From Streptomyces sp. NBC_01235 (GTDB lineage: Bacteria; Actinomycetota; Actinomycetes; Streptomycetales; Streptomycetaceae), in contig NZ_CP108513.1 in assembly GCF_035989285.1 (NCBI RefSeq), positions 7,378,001 through 7,442,000 of the forward strand: a DNA stretch of 64,000 nucleotides, in the 5' to 3' direction. The notes under the pieces are model-generated. The model was not told the origin of the DNA. It saw only the letters and a program-made list of their open reading frames with translations, and made no database searches. Below, in pieces: positions 18,937 to 27,385 of this stretch. The position numbers and the translations under genes are program-made. Position 1 is the stretch's first letter. Every line of letters starts with the position of its first letter.

Positions 18937-19194
18937 TCAGGCGGTTGCCTGACGGGCCCGGTTGCGGGCGGCGCGGCGCTTCATGGCACGGCGCTCGTCC
19001 TCGCTGAGGCCACCCCAGACGCCGGAGTCCTGGCCGGACTCGAGCGCCCACTGCAGACACTGCTCCATAACCGGGCAGCGACGGCAGACGGCCTTGGCTT
19101 CCTCGATCTGCAGCAGCGCAGGACCGGTGTTGCCGATGGGGAAGAAGAGCTCGGGGTCTTCCTCGCGGCAAACGGCGTTGTGACGCCAGTCCAT
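18937..19194 (-). CDS. wblE: WhiB-family iron-sulfur transcription factor WblE
   Basis: An 85-residue Wbl protein. Four Fe-S cluster Cys are visible (C9, then CRRCPVMEQC), followed by the WGGLSEDERRAMKRRAARNR turn and basic tail that contact sigma factor and DNA. Orthologue of Mycobacterium WhiB1 by sequence and context (sensor kinase on one side, lipid kinase on the other). WhiB1 is NO-sensitive and binds the principal sigma factor; the same is expected here. The ATG at 19194 follows aaggagaggtagc, a strong ribosome site. Confidence 0.95.
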   Translation of the reverse strand: MDWRHNAVCREEDPELFFPIGNTGPALLQIEEAKAVCRRCPVMEQCLQWALESGQDSGVWGGLSEDERRAMKRRAARNRARQATA

Positions 19195-19513
19195 GGCTGC
19201 TACCTCTCCTTGGTATTACATGCAGGTTGCTTGTGAATGTGAACGCTTTCACGAATCCCTCAACAAGTGAAGGGCCGCCCGCCAGGTTCGCCGACGGGGT
19301 CCTGTTGTTTGAAGAGGGGTTCCGGTGATCAGTGGAGGCTGGTGTTGCGGGCCGTCCCGATCGCCACGTAGAGACTCGCAAACCTCAGCGGCGGATACAA
19401 CCCCTACCGGAAAGTTTTTTTTGATTCCTCGGTGTCGACTAGGTCACAGCCGTACTTCTATGGGGTGGACCCTGGCCTAAACGTTCGAGTGAAAGGACTT
19501 CAGCCCTTTCTGC
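19195..19513. other. wblE upstream region
   Basis: About 320 bp without a gene, less GC-rich than the neighbours, including an eight-T run near 19412-19420. It must hold the wblE promoter and a long 5' leader, but I could not assign -35/-10 elements securely. A weak gaaagg/cctttc stem at 19491-19510 may end the minus-strand lipid-kinase transcript. Confidence 0.4.
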
Positions 19514-20482
19514 TCACACAATCACACGCAGTGCACGGCGTACGCCTGTGAACGTCACGCTGGTGCGCAGCCCCAGGTGGTCACCGTCCATCTGGAGGGG
19601 CAACGGGACCTTCGAATGCAAGGTGAACTGGTCCAGGTCGTGCAGTGAGACCGCATGCTTGCCGTGCGGTCCCCGCTCGGGGGACGAAGTGAGCAACTGG
19701 GTGCCATATCGGGCAACCGCGGCGGTGGACAGACGGCTGAGACCGAGTACGTCGAGCCCTGTATCGAACGAGGCCTTAGGTGACGCGTACACCGGGCGAT
19801 TGCCCAGATAGGTCCACGGAGCCGTGTTGCAGACTATGGACAGCACCAAATCGGTCACCGGCTCCGCGTCCGGCCGTTCCAGGGTGATCGACCCGTGCCG
19901 ACGCTGTGACTCACCCAACAGCTGGCGCACGGCCTGGCGGATGTAGAGAGCATGGGTGGATTTCATGCCCCGCTCGCGCTGCTGCTCCACGCGACCCACC
20001 ACTCCGGCGTCGAAGCCGAGTCCTGCGTTGAAGGTGAACCAGCGCGAGGGCACCGCCTCGTCCTCCGTGCCGGGTGTGCCCGCGGCCAGGCCGAGACCGA
20101 CCGTACGGACGCTGTTCTCACGCAGGGCGTCCAGTACGGCGCCGGTGGCCTCCACGGGGTCGTTGGGCAGACCCAGGGCCCGGGCGAAGACGTTGGTGGA
20201 GCCGCCGGGGACCACCGCGAGGTCGGGCAGGTTCTCCGGATCGGGGCCGGCGTGCAGGAGGCCGTTGACGACCTCGTTGACCGTGCCGTCGCCGCCGAGG
20301 GCCACCACCATGTCGACGTTTCCGCTCTCAGCCGCCTGTCGGCCCAGGTCACGCGCGTGGCCGCGGTACTCGGTGGTGACCGCTTCGAGCTTCATCTCGC
20401 TCGCGAGCGCGTGGATGAGGACGTCGCGCGTCCGTGCACTGGTAGTGGTTGCCGCCGGATTGACCACAAGAAGTGCACGCAT
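19514..20482 (-). CDS. Diacylglycerol/lipid kinase family protein
   Basis: A 322-residue DAGK catalytic-domain protein. Signature motifs: VVNPAATT near the start, VVALGGDGTVNEVVNGLL (the GGDGT ATP loop) and VVPGGSTNVFARALGLP. The C-terminal beta-rich lobe includes FNAGLGFDAGVV and LPLQMDGDHLG. It phosphorylates a lipid or polyprenol-type substrate; which one is not evident. The start ATG at 20482 begins MRALLVVNP, the usual first strand. It lies upstream of wblE on the same strand, an arrangement shared with mycobacterial Rv3218-whiB1. Confidence 0.85.
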   Translation of the reverse strand: MRALLVVNPAATTTSARTRDVLIHALASEMKLEAVTTEYRGHARDLGRQAAESGNVDMVVALGGDGTVNEVVNGLLHAGPDPENLPDLAVVPGGSTNVFARALGLPNDPVEATGAVLDALRENSVRTVGLGLAAGTPGTEDEAVPSRWFTFNAGLGFDAGVVGRVEQQRERGMKSTHALYIRQAVRQLLGESQRRHGSITLERPDAEPVTDLVLSIVCNTAPWTYLGNRPVYASPKASFDTGLDVLGLSRLSTAAVARYGTQLLTSSPERGPHGKHAVSLHDLDQFTLHSKVPLPLQMDGDHLGLRTSVTFTGVRRALRVIV

Positions 20483-20640
20483 GAGTTGCAGCGTACCTAC
20501 TGGGTCGTACCCGGTCACAGGCCGAGGTGGGGATCGGGTAAGAGATCACGGAGTGAGCCTCGACACGAGCGCCGGACGAGCGCCGGCCGCACACGCGGGC
20601 GGCCAGATGCCTGGCGGGAGGCGCGGGCTACCCTTCAGAG

Positions 20641-21081
20641 GTGAGCAGTGAGCAGACCCCCGTCGCCCCGGAAACCGCAGAACCCCGCCCGCGCCGGCTG
20701 ACGTACGCCGCCGCGCTCGCCGCCCTGGAGGGGCTGGCGCTGGTCGCCGGCGGGGTGTGGATGCTCGTCCTGGGGATCACCGGTGACCCGGACGACCGTC
20801 AGCAGGCCGTCACCGGCGGGGTCACGCTGATCGTGCTCGCGCTGCTGCCGCTGCTCGCCGCCCGCGGGCTGCTGGGCCTGCGCAGCTGGAGCCGAGGGCC
20901 CGCCGTCATCACGCAGATCATGGCGCTGCCGGTGGCCTACAACCTGCTGAAGGCGGACAGCATGGCGATCCCGGCGGGCATCGCGCTCGCGGCCGTCGCC
21001 GTCGCGTCGCTCGTCCTGCTCGTCAACGGCGAGACGACCCGGGCCCTCGGGATCCGGGGGCCCGGCCGCACATCGGAGTAG
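20641..21081 (+). CDS. Four-helix integral membrane protein, unknown function
   Basis: A 146-residue protein with four hydrophobic segments (residues about 22-43, 57-78, 88-106, 113-133) and short hydrophilic ends. The GTG at 20641 directly follows a cttcagag sequence and lies divergent from the lipid kinase. Similar small membrane proteins occur beside the DAGK/WhiB genes in mycobacteria, so it belongs to a conserved neighbourhood. No motif that indicates a role. Confidence 0.8.
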   Translation: MSSEQTPVAPETAEPRPRRLTYAAALAALEGLALVAGGVWMLVLGITGDPDDRQQAVTGGVTLIVLALLPLLAARGLLGLRSWSRGPAVITQIMALPVAYNLLKADSMAIPAGIALAAVAVASLVLLVNGETTRALGIRGPGRTSE

Positions 21082-21105
21082 CGGTCCCTTCTCAGGAACG
21101 CGTGA

Positions 21106-22230
21106 CTACTCCTCGACGAGGAGCTTCTCCCGCAGCTGGGCCAGCGTGCGCGCCAGCAGGCGGGAGACGTGCATCTGCGAGATGCCGACCTCCTGCGCGA
21201 TCTGCGACTGCGTCATGTTGCCGAAGAACCGGAGCAGCAGGATCCGCTTCTCGCGCGGCGGGAGATCCTCCAGGAGCGGCTTGAGCGACTCCCGGTACTC
21301 CACGCCCTCCAGCGCCTCGTCCTCCGCGCCGAGGGTGTCCGCGACCGCGGGGGACTCGTCGTCGGTGTCCGGGACGTCCAGGGACAGCGTGGAGTACGCG
21401 TTCGCGGACTCCAGGCCCTCCAGGACCTCCTCCTCCGAGATCGCCAGCTTCTCGGCGAGCTCGTGGACCGTGGGGGAGCGGCCGTGCTGCTGCGACAGCT
21501 CGGCCGTCGCCGTCGTCAGCGCCAGACGCAGCTCCTGGAGCCTGCGCGGCACCCGTACCGCCCAGCCCTTGTCGCGGAAGTGCCGCTTGATCTCGCCGAC
21601 GACCGTCGGAGTCGCGTACGTGGAGAACTCCACGCCGCGGTCCGGGTCGAAGCGGTCGACCGACTTGATCAGACCGATGGTGGCGACCTGCGTGAGGTCG
21701 TCCAGCGGCTCGCCGCGGTTGCGGAAGCGCCGCGCGAGATGCTCGACGAGCGGCAGGTGCATGCGGACCAGCTGGTTGCGCATCTCCGCGTACTCGGGGC
21801 TGCCGTCCTGCAGCTTGCGCAGCTCGACGAACATCGCCCGTGCCCCGCTGCGGTCCCCCGGCGCCGGGGGCGGGGGCGGGGGTGGTGGTGGTTCGTGCTG
21901 CGTGCCCGGCACGCTCTGTACGCCGTCTCGCTCGTGCTCGCTCATTGTCCCGCCCGTCGCCCTCTGTCGAGCCCTCGCCTCTGCTCGGCCTGGGGGCGAG
22001 CCCCCGGTCCGCCTCTCCCGAGGCGAGCCCTGCACGGCACCTTCCGGCAGACCCGCCTGCGCGGAGGCCGAGTGGTCCTCCGGATGCGGCCGGGCCTGCT
22101 CGGGGATGCCGTCGATGCCGTCCGCCATGCGTCGGGAACCGTCCGGAGAGACTGGAATCTCGGCGTTCTCGGCCGGCAGCTCCCGTGTGCCGCGCTCTTC
22201 GTCCCGCACCGGCCCGTCCCCGTTCCTCAC
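21106..22230 (-). CDS. sigH: SigB/SigF-family RNA polymerase sigma factor SigH
   Basis: A 374-residue stress sigma factor. Regions 2-4 are intact: LVRMHLPLVEHLARRF, DDLTQVATIGLIKSVDRFDP (region 2), GWAVRVPRRLQEL (region 3), and TQSQIAQEVGISQMHVSRLL (region 4 HTH). An N-terminal extension of about 95 residues precedes an internal ATG (MSEHERDG, near 21945). S. coelicolor sigH is known to yield long and short sigma forms, and this layout fits. Nine consecutive prolines follow the internal start. The GTG at 22230 overlaps the TGA of the upstream anti-sigma gene (GTGA), so synthesis of the pair is coupled. Confidence 0.93.
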   Translation of the reverse strand: MRNGDGPVRDEERGTRELPAENAEIPVSPDGSRRMADGIDGIPEQARPHPEDHSASAQAGLPEGAVQGSPRERRTGGSPPGRAEARARQRATGGTMSEHERDGVQSVPGTQHEPPPPPPPPPAPGDRSGARAMFVELRKLQDGSPEYAEMRNQLVRMHLPLVEHLARRFRNRGEPLDDLTQVATIGLIKSVDRFDPDRGVEFSTYATPTVVGEIKRHFRDKGWAVRVPRRLQELRLALTTATAELSQQHGRSPTVHELAEKLAISEEEVLEGLESANAYSTLSLDVPDTDDESPAVADTLGAEDEALEGVEYRESLKPLLEDLPPREKRILLLRFFGNMTQSQIAQEVGISQMHVSRLLARTLAQLREKLLVEE

Positions 22231-22640
22231 GCCGGCCCGGGTCCCGCGCCGCGCTGTTTGTAGAGGCTGATCGACACGGTCTTGTCCTCGTCGACGGCGG
22301 AGGACACCTTGCCCGCGAGGGCGGACAGGACGGTCCAGGCGAAGGTGTCACGCGAGGGGGCGTGGCCGTCCGTGGTCGGCGCCGAGACGGTGACTTCGAG
22401 CGAGTCGTCGACGAGTCGGAACACGCAACTCAGCACCGAGCCGGGCACGGCCTGCTGGAGCAGGATCGCGCAGGCCTCGTCCACCGCGATGCGCAGGTCC
22501 TCGATCTCGTCCAGGGTGAAGTCCAAACGGGCCGCGAGGCCGGCCGTGGCCGTCCGCAGCACCGACAGGTAGGCACCCGCAGCCGGCAGCCGGACTTCCA
22601 CGAAGTCCTGGGTCGCGGGCTCGCCTGCGATCTGGGACAC
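22227..22640 (-). CDS. Anti-sigma factor of RsbW type (PrsH/UshX-like)
   Basis: A 137-residue HATPase_c anti-sigma protein. The N box is IEDLRIAVDEACAILLQQA, followed by the shortened ATP lid typical of RsbW/SpoIIAB antagonists. It should bind and silence SigH until stress signals act. The start was set at GTG 22640 (VSQIAGEPATQDFVEV), which has an ideal ggaggtgagg ribosome site; a TTG 12 bases upstream is less likely. In S. coelicolor this gene is called ushX/rshA/prsH. Confidence 0.92.
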   Translation of the reverse strand: MSQIAGEPATQDFVEVRLPAAGAYLSVLRTATAGLAARLDFTLDEIEDLRIAVDEACAILLQQAVPGSVLSCVFRLVDDSLEVTVSAPTTDGHAPSRDTFAWTVLSALAGKVSSAVDEDKTVSISLYKQRGAGPGPA

Positions 22641-22933
22641 CCTCACCTCCAAGGTGGTACAAGCTTTTCGGGGCCGAGGGTCGCCCCCCGGGGTAACGCG
22701 TGTGTGGTGCAGCGGTGACGCTATCGCGCTCTCAAGTTTCCTGTCCCCGGGACCCCAACCCCCTGGACGTCACTCACAGTAAAGCTGTGAACACGCTCCG
22801 TGTCTAGAGGTCTGCGGGCCCAAATGGGAAGAAGGCGCGCCGGGTTGACGTACCCAGACGTCAGATGGTCGAACCGTACCCGCCGGACGGCCAAGGCGTC
22901 TCATGAGTTCAACGGCCGAGTCGCCTCAGAAGT

Positions 22934-23194
22934 TCACACCAGGACGTGATCGACAAAGCACCACCGCCAGCTCTCGCCGGGTTCGAAGGTCCGCATGATC
23001 GGGTGGCCGGACTCCTTGTGGTGCTCCGTGGCGTGCCGGCTCGGCGAGGAGTCGCAGCAGCCGACATGGCCGCACGTCAGGCACAGCCGCAGCTGAACCG
23101 GGTGGGTACCGTCCCGCAGGCACTCCGGACACGTCTCGCCGAGCGGGACGGGTTCGGGGTCGGGCAGCGCGGCGGCGTGCGTGCACTGTTTCAT
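22934..23194 (-). CDS. UBP-type zinc-finger protein
   Basis: An 86-residue ZnF-UBP domain protein: CTH near the N-terminus, CPECLRDGT, LRLCLTCGHVGCCDSSPSRH and HHKESGHPIM supply the Cys/His ligands. In eukaryotes the fold binds ubiquitin C-termini. In actinobacteria it occurs as a stand-alone domain of unknown role, often next to Na+/H+ antiporter genes as here (divergent, 60 bp apart). The ATG at 23194 gives MKQCTHAAALP. Confidence 0.88.
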   Translation of the reverse strand: MKQCTHAAALPDPEPVPLGETCPECLRDGTHPVQLRLCLTCGHVGCCDSSPSRHATEHHKESGHPIMRTFEPGESWRWCFVDHVLV

Positions 23195-23254
23195 GATGGC
23201 CAGATTACGACGGCCGCGCGGACGATCGCGCGGAAAAACGAGGGCGGGCGAGAC

Positions 23255-24853
23255 ATGGACGTGATGCCACTGCTGTTGCTGGTGGCCGGCAGTGCGGCGA
23301 TCGCGGCGGCGGCCCGGCGCACCCCGGTGCCCGCACCGCTGCTGCTGGTCGCGGTCGGCCTGGTGGTGTCGTACCTGCCCGGGGTCCCGGACTACACCCT
23401 CGAGCCGGACGTCGTCCTGCCGCTCCTGCTGCCGCCGCTGCTGTACACGTCGGCCACCGACAGCTCCTACCTCGACCTGCGCGCACAGATGCGGCCGGTG
23501 GCCCTGCTGTCGGTCGGATACGTGCTCTTCGCGACCTTCGCCGTCGGCTGGGCCGCCTACCTGCTCGTCCCCGGGCTGCCGCTGACGGCGGCACTGGTGC
23601 TGGGTGCGGTGGTCGCGCCGCCGGACGCGGTCGCGGCCACGGCGGTGGCCCGCCGGGTCGGCCTGCCGTCACGGATCACCACGATCCTCCAGGGTGAGTC
23701 CCTGCTGAACGACGCCACCGCGATCACCGCCTACAAGGTGGCCCTCGCGGTCGTGGTCGGCGAGGGCGCGTCCTGGGGCGGCGGCATCGAGGAGTTCCTG
23801 CTGGCGGCGGTCGGCGGCACCGTCGTCGGCCTGATCCTGATGGCCCCGCTGCACTGGCTGCGCACCCACCTCAAGGAGCCCCTCCTCCAGAACACGCTCT
23901 CCCTGCTGATCCCCTTCGTCGCGTACGCGGCCGCCGAGCAGTTCCACGCCTCCGGCGTCATCGCCGTGGTCGTCGTCGCGCTCTACCTCGGCCACCGCGC
24001 GTGGGAGGTCGACTTCGCCACCCGCCTCCAGGAGGAGGCCGTGTGGAAGATGGTCGCCTTCGTCCTGGAGTCGGCGGTCTTCGCGCTGATCGGCCTGCAG
24101 CTCCCGGTTGTCCTGAAGGGCCTCGGCGCCTACGAGGGTCTGGACGCCGCCTGGTACGCCGTCGCCCTCTTCCTCGTGGTCGTCGCGGCCCGCTTCCTGT
24201 GGGTGTACCCGGCGACCTTCCTGCCCCGGATACTGTCGGCGCGCATCCGCGCCCGGGAGGACAATCCGACCTGGCGGGGTCCGATCGTCATCGCGTGGGC
24301 CGGCATGCGGGGCGTGGTCTCGCTCGCCATCGCCTTCTCCATCCCGCTCACCGTGGACGACGGCGACGCGCCCTTCCCGCACCGCAACCTCATCCTCTTC
24401 CTCACCTTCACGACGGTCATCGGCACCCTCGTCGTCCAGGGCCTGACCCTGCCGCCGCTGATCCGCCTCCTCAAGTTCCCCGCGCCCGACCCGCAGGCCG
24501 CGACACTCGCCGAGGCCAACGCCCAGGCGCAGGCCTCCCGGGTCGCCGAGGAGCGCCTGGACGCCCTCCTGTCCGACGAGCGCAACGCCCTGCCCCCGCC
24601 CCTCGCCGACCGTCTGCGCAGCGTCCTGGAGCGCCGCCGCAACGCCGTCTGGGAGCGCCTCGGCCAGGTCAACCCGGTCACCGGCGAGACCGTCGACGAC
24701 ACCTACCGGCGCCTTTCGCGCGAGATGATCAGCGCCGAGCGGGAGATGTTCGTCCGGCTGCGCGACGGCCGCTACATCGACGACGAGATGCTGCGCACGC
24801 TGCTGCGCCGACTGGACCTGGAGGAGGCGGCGGCGTTCCGGGAGGCGGAGTGA
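23255..24853 (+). CDS. Na+/H+ antiporter, CPA1 family
   Basis: A 532-residue antiporter with about 12 transmembrane segments. The CPA1 core motifs are present: VVAPPDAVAATAVARRVG (the proton/cation-binding Pro-Asp region) and GESLLNDATAITAYK (the ND motif). IAWAGMRGVVSLAIAFSIP is the conserved Arg-containing helix. A charged C-terminal tail of about 100 residues follows. Its role is Na+ extrusion and pH homeostasis. The ATG at 23255 follows gagggcgggcgag. Confidence 0.92.
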   Translation: MDVMPLLLLVAGSAAIAAAARRTPVPAPLLLVAVGLVVSYLPGVPDYTLEPDVVLPLLLPPLLYTSATDSSYLDLRAQMRPVALLSVGYVLFATFAVGWAAYLLVPGLPLTAALVLGAVVAPPDAVAATAVARRVGLPSRITTILQGESLLNDATAITAYKVALAVVVGEGASWGGGIEEFLLAAVGGTVVGLILMAPLHWLRTHLKEPLLQNTLSLLIPFVAYAAAEQFHASGVIAVVVVALYLGHRAWEVDFATRLQEEAVWKMVAFVLESAVFALIGLQLPVVLKGLGAYEGLDAAWYAVALFLVVVAARFLWVYPATFLPRILSARIRAREDNPTWRGPIVIAWAGMRGVVSLAIAFSIPLTVDDGDAPFPHRNLILFLTFTTVIGTLVVQGLTLPPLIRLLKFPAPDPQAATLAEANAQAQASRVAEERLDALLSDERNALPPPLADRLRSVLERRRNAVWERLGQVNPVTGETVDDTYRRLSREMISAEREMFVRLRDGRYIDDEMLRTLLRRLDLEEAAAFREAE

Positions 24854-24860
24854 GCGGGCC

Positions 24861-25772
24861 TCACGCCGTGAACGGTGAGCCCGTCACGACCGCCGCGAGC
24901 CGGGTCCCGCGTGGGAAGGCACCCTCCTCGGCCAGGGCGACAAGGCCGTAGAGCGACTTGGCGACATAGAGACGCTCCACGGGCACACCGTGCCGTCGCT
25001 CGAAGTCCTCGGCGAAGGCGTCGAGTTCCGGGGGCACGCGCGCGTAGCCGCCGAAGTGGAACCGCTCGTCGAGCCGCCACTCGCCCCGCCGGCCCCCGAA
25101 GGCCTCCTCCTGGAGCGCCTGTATCCCGTCGCCCAGGAAGCCGCCCTTCAGGACCGGTATGCCCAGGGCCCGCTGGCCGGGGGCGAGACCGGCGGCCAGG
25201 CCCGCGAGGGTGCCGCCGGTGCCGCAGGCGAGGGCGGCCACGTCGACGCCGCCGTTGTCGCGCAGTTCCTCGCCGAGCGCCCGGCATCCGCGGACCGCCG
25301 CCGCGTTGCTGCCGCCCTCGGGGACGACGTACGCGTCGTCGGCGTCGGCCGCACCCAGAAGCCCCTTCAGCACCTCCGGCTCGGTCTTGCGGCGGTAGGT
25401 CGCGCGGTCCACGAAGTGCAGGCGCATGCCGTCGGCCGCGCACCGGGCCAGGGAGGGGTTCAGTGGCCGGCCCGCCAGTTCGTCGCCGCGCACCACGCCC
25501 ACCGTGGGCAGCCCCAGGAGCCGGCCGGCGGCGGCCGTGGCCCGCAGATGGTTGGAGTAGGCGCCGCCGAAGGTGAGCAGCGTCCGCCCCGCCGCCCGCT
25601 CCAGGTTGGGCACCAGCTTGCGCCACTTGTTGCCGATCAGCTCCGGATGGATCAGGTCGTCCCGCTTCAGCAGCAGCCGCACGCCGTGCCGCTCGAAGCG
25701 GTCGTCGGCCACCTCCTGGAGGGGCGAGGGCAGGCGGGGGCGCAGGTCGGTCACCCGCTCATTGTCGAACAT
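24861..25772 (-). CDS. PLP-dependent ACC deaminase / D-cysteine desulfhydrase family protein
   Basis: A 303-residue fold-type II PLP enzyme. IGNKWRKLVPNL holds the PLP Lys (NKxRK), LTFGGAYSNHLRATAAAGRL follows, and ACGTGGTLAGLAAGL is the phosphate-binding loop. Substrate-specific residues cannot be judged by eye, so either ACC deaminase or D-cysteine desulfhydrase is possible. The desulfhydrase is more usual for proteins starting LRPRLPSPLQEVADD. The start ATG at 25772 gives MFDNERVTDL; GTG 25754 is a close alternative. It is convergent with the antiporter, 7 bp apart. Confidence 0.85.
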   Translation of the reverse strand: MFDNERVTDLRPRLPSPLQEVADDRFERHGVRLLLKRDDLIHPELIGNKWRKLVPNLERAAGRTLLTFGGAYSNHLRATAAAGRLLGLPTVGVVRGDELAGRPLNPSLARCAADGMRLHFVDRATYRRKTEPEVLKGLLGAADADDAYVVPEGGSNAAAVRGCRALGEELRDNGGVDVAALACGTGGTLAGLAAGLAPGQRALGIPVLKGGFLGDGIQALQEEAFGGRRGEWRLDERFHFGGYARVPPELDAFAEDFERRHGVPVERLYVAKSLYGLVALAEEGAFPRGTRLAAVVTGSPFTA

Positions 25773-25925
25773 CGTTCGGTGAAACGGCCTCTTCCCAGCA
25801 CCCGGTGATCCATTCCCGCTCTTTCGGGTAATGGCACGAGCACACTCCGTGATGGAAGAGTTGCTCGTGTGAACAGTGCACCGGCGCAGTTCGGCGCCCG
25901 TGCATGAATGGGGAGGGCGTTTCTC

Positions 25926-27332
25926 ATGTCGGTAGGCGAAGAGGTCCGCGCGGAGTCGGGCAAGCCGCAGCAGAGTCTCGGCACGGCGGCCGCGCGGAAC
26001 CTGGCCACCACGACCAAGTCCGCACCGCAGATGCAGGAGATCAGCTCCCGCTGGCTGCTGCGGAATCTGCCCTGGGTGGACGTACAGGGTGGCACTTATC
26101 GGGTCAACAGGCGCCTGACGTACGCGGTGGGCGACGGCCGCATCACGTTCGTCAAGACCGGTGACCGTGTCGAGGTCATCCCCGCCGAGCTGGGCGAACT
26201 GCCCGCGCTGCGCTCCTACGAGGACGAGGAGGTGCTCGGGGAACTCGCCCAGCGCTGCCAGCAGCGGGAGTTCGGCCCCGGCGAGGTCATCGCCTCTTTC
26301 GGCAGCCAGACCGAGGAGGTCTACCTGCTGGCGCACGGCCGCGTCGAGAAGGTCGGCACCGGCCCCTACGGCGACGACCAGGTGCTCGGAGTCCTCGCCG
26401 ACGGCGCGTACTTCGGCGACCAGGCGCTGCTCGACGCCGACGCCATCTGGGAGTACACGGCACGCACGGCCACCGCGGCCACGGTGCTGGTCCTGGCCCG
26501 CCAGGACGTCGAGCAGATCGCGGAGCGCGCCGACTCCCTGCGCGAGCACATCCGGCGGCTGCGCGCGATCCCCGAGCAGCGCACCAACAAGTACGGCGAG
26601 AAGGCCGTCGACCTGGCCGCGGGCCACGCCGGCGAGCCGGACATCCCGCACACGTTCGTGGACTACGACGCCCGGCCGCGCGAGTACGAACTGAGCATCG
26701 CCCAGACGGTCCTGCGCATCCACTCGCGCGTGGCCGACCTGTACAACCAGCCCATGAACCAGACCGAGCAGCAGTTGCGGCTGACGGTCGAGGCGCTCAA
26801 GGAGCGTCAGGAGCACGAGCTCGTCAACAACCGGGAGTTCGGGCTGCTGCACAACTGCGAGTACGACCAGCGGCTCCAGCCGCACGACGGCGTGCCCGGC
26901 CCGGACGACCTGGACGAACTGCTCAGCAGGCGGCGCGGCACCAAGATGCTGCTCGCCCACCCGCGCGCGATCGCCGCGATCGGCCGTGAGCTCAACAGGC
27001 GCGGGCTCGTCCCCGAGACGATCGACGTCGGCGGCAACCGGATCCCCACCTGGCGCGGGGTCCCGATCTACCCGTGCAACAAGATCCCGGTGACCGAGGC
27101 CCGCACCAGCTCGATCATCGCGATGCGTCTGGGCGAGCAGGACCAGGGCGTCATCGGCCTGCGCCAGTCCGGCATCCCGGACGAGATCGAGCCCAGCCTG
27201 TCCGTGCGGTTCATGGGCATCAACGAACAGGCCATCATCAAGTACCTGGTCACGGCCTACTACTCGGCCGCGGTCCTGGTGCCGGACGCGCTGGGCGTTC
27301 TGGAGAACGTCGAGATCGGCCGCTGGCGGTGA
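25926..27332 (+). CDS. eshA: EshA: family 2B encapsulin shell protein with cyclic-nucleotide-binding domain
   Basis: 468 residues (about 52 kDa), the size of EshA of S. griseus and S. coelicolor. Residues about 90-210 are a cNMP-binding domain ([40 protein letters not shown]). The flanking parts match the HK97-fold shell: [20 protein letters not shown] before it, and [20 protein letters not shown] plus [13 protein letters not shown] after. EshA forms large particles and is now classed as a family 2B encapsulin, whose compartments hold enzymes encoded next door. The next gene, a prenyl synthase, is the likely cargo. The ATG follows ggggagggcg. Confidence 0.93.
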   Translation: MSVGEEVRAESGKPQQSLGTAAARNLATTTKSAPQMQEISSRWLLRNLPWVDVQGGTYRVNRRLTYAVGDGRITFVKTGDRVEVIPAELGELPALRSYEDEEVLGELAQRCQQREFGPGEVIASFGSQTEEVYLLAHGRVEKVGTGPYGDDQVLGVLADGAYFGDQALLDADAIWEYTARTATAATVLVLARQDVEQIAERADSLREHIRRLRAIPEQRTNKYGEKAVDLAAGHAGEPDIPHTFVDYDARPREYELSIAQTVLRIHSRVADLYNQPMNQTEQQLRLTVEALKERQEHELVNNREFGLLHNCEYDQRLQPHDGVPGPDDLDELLSRRRGTKMLLAHPRAIAAIGRELNRRGLVPETIDVGGNRIPTWRGVPIYPCNKIPVTEARTSSIIAMRLGEQDQGVIGLRQSGIPDEIEPSLSVRFMGINEQAIIKYLVTAYYSAAVLVPDALGVLENVEIGRWR

Positions 27333-27385
27333 CGTCGGCCACCAGGCGGTACCGGAGTGAGGCGCGCGAAACACGAAGGTCCGTC

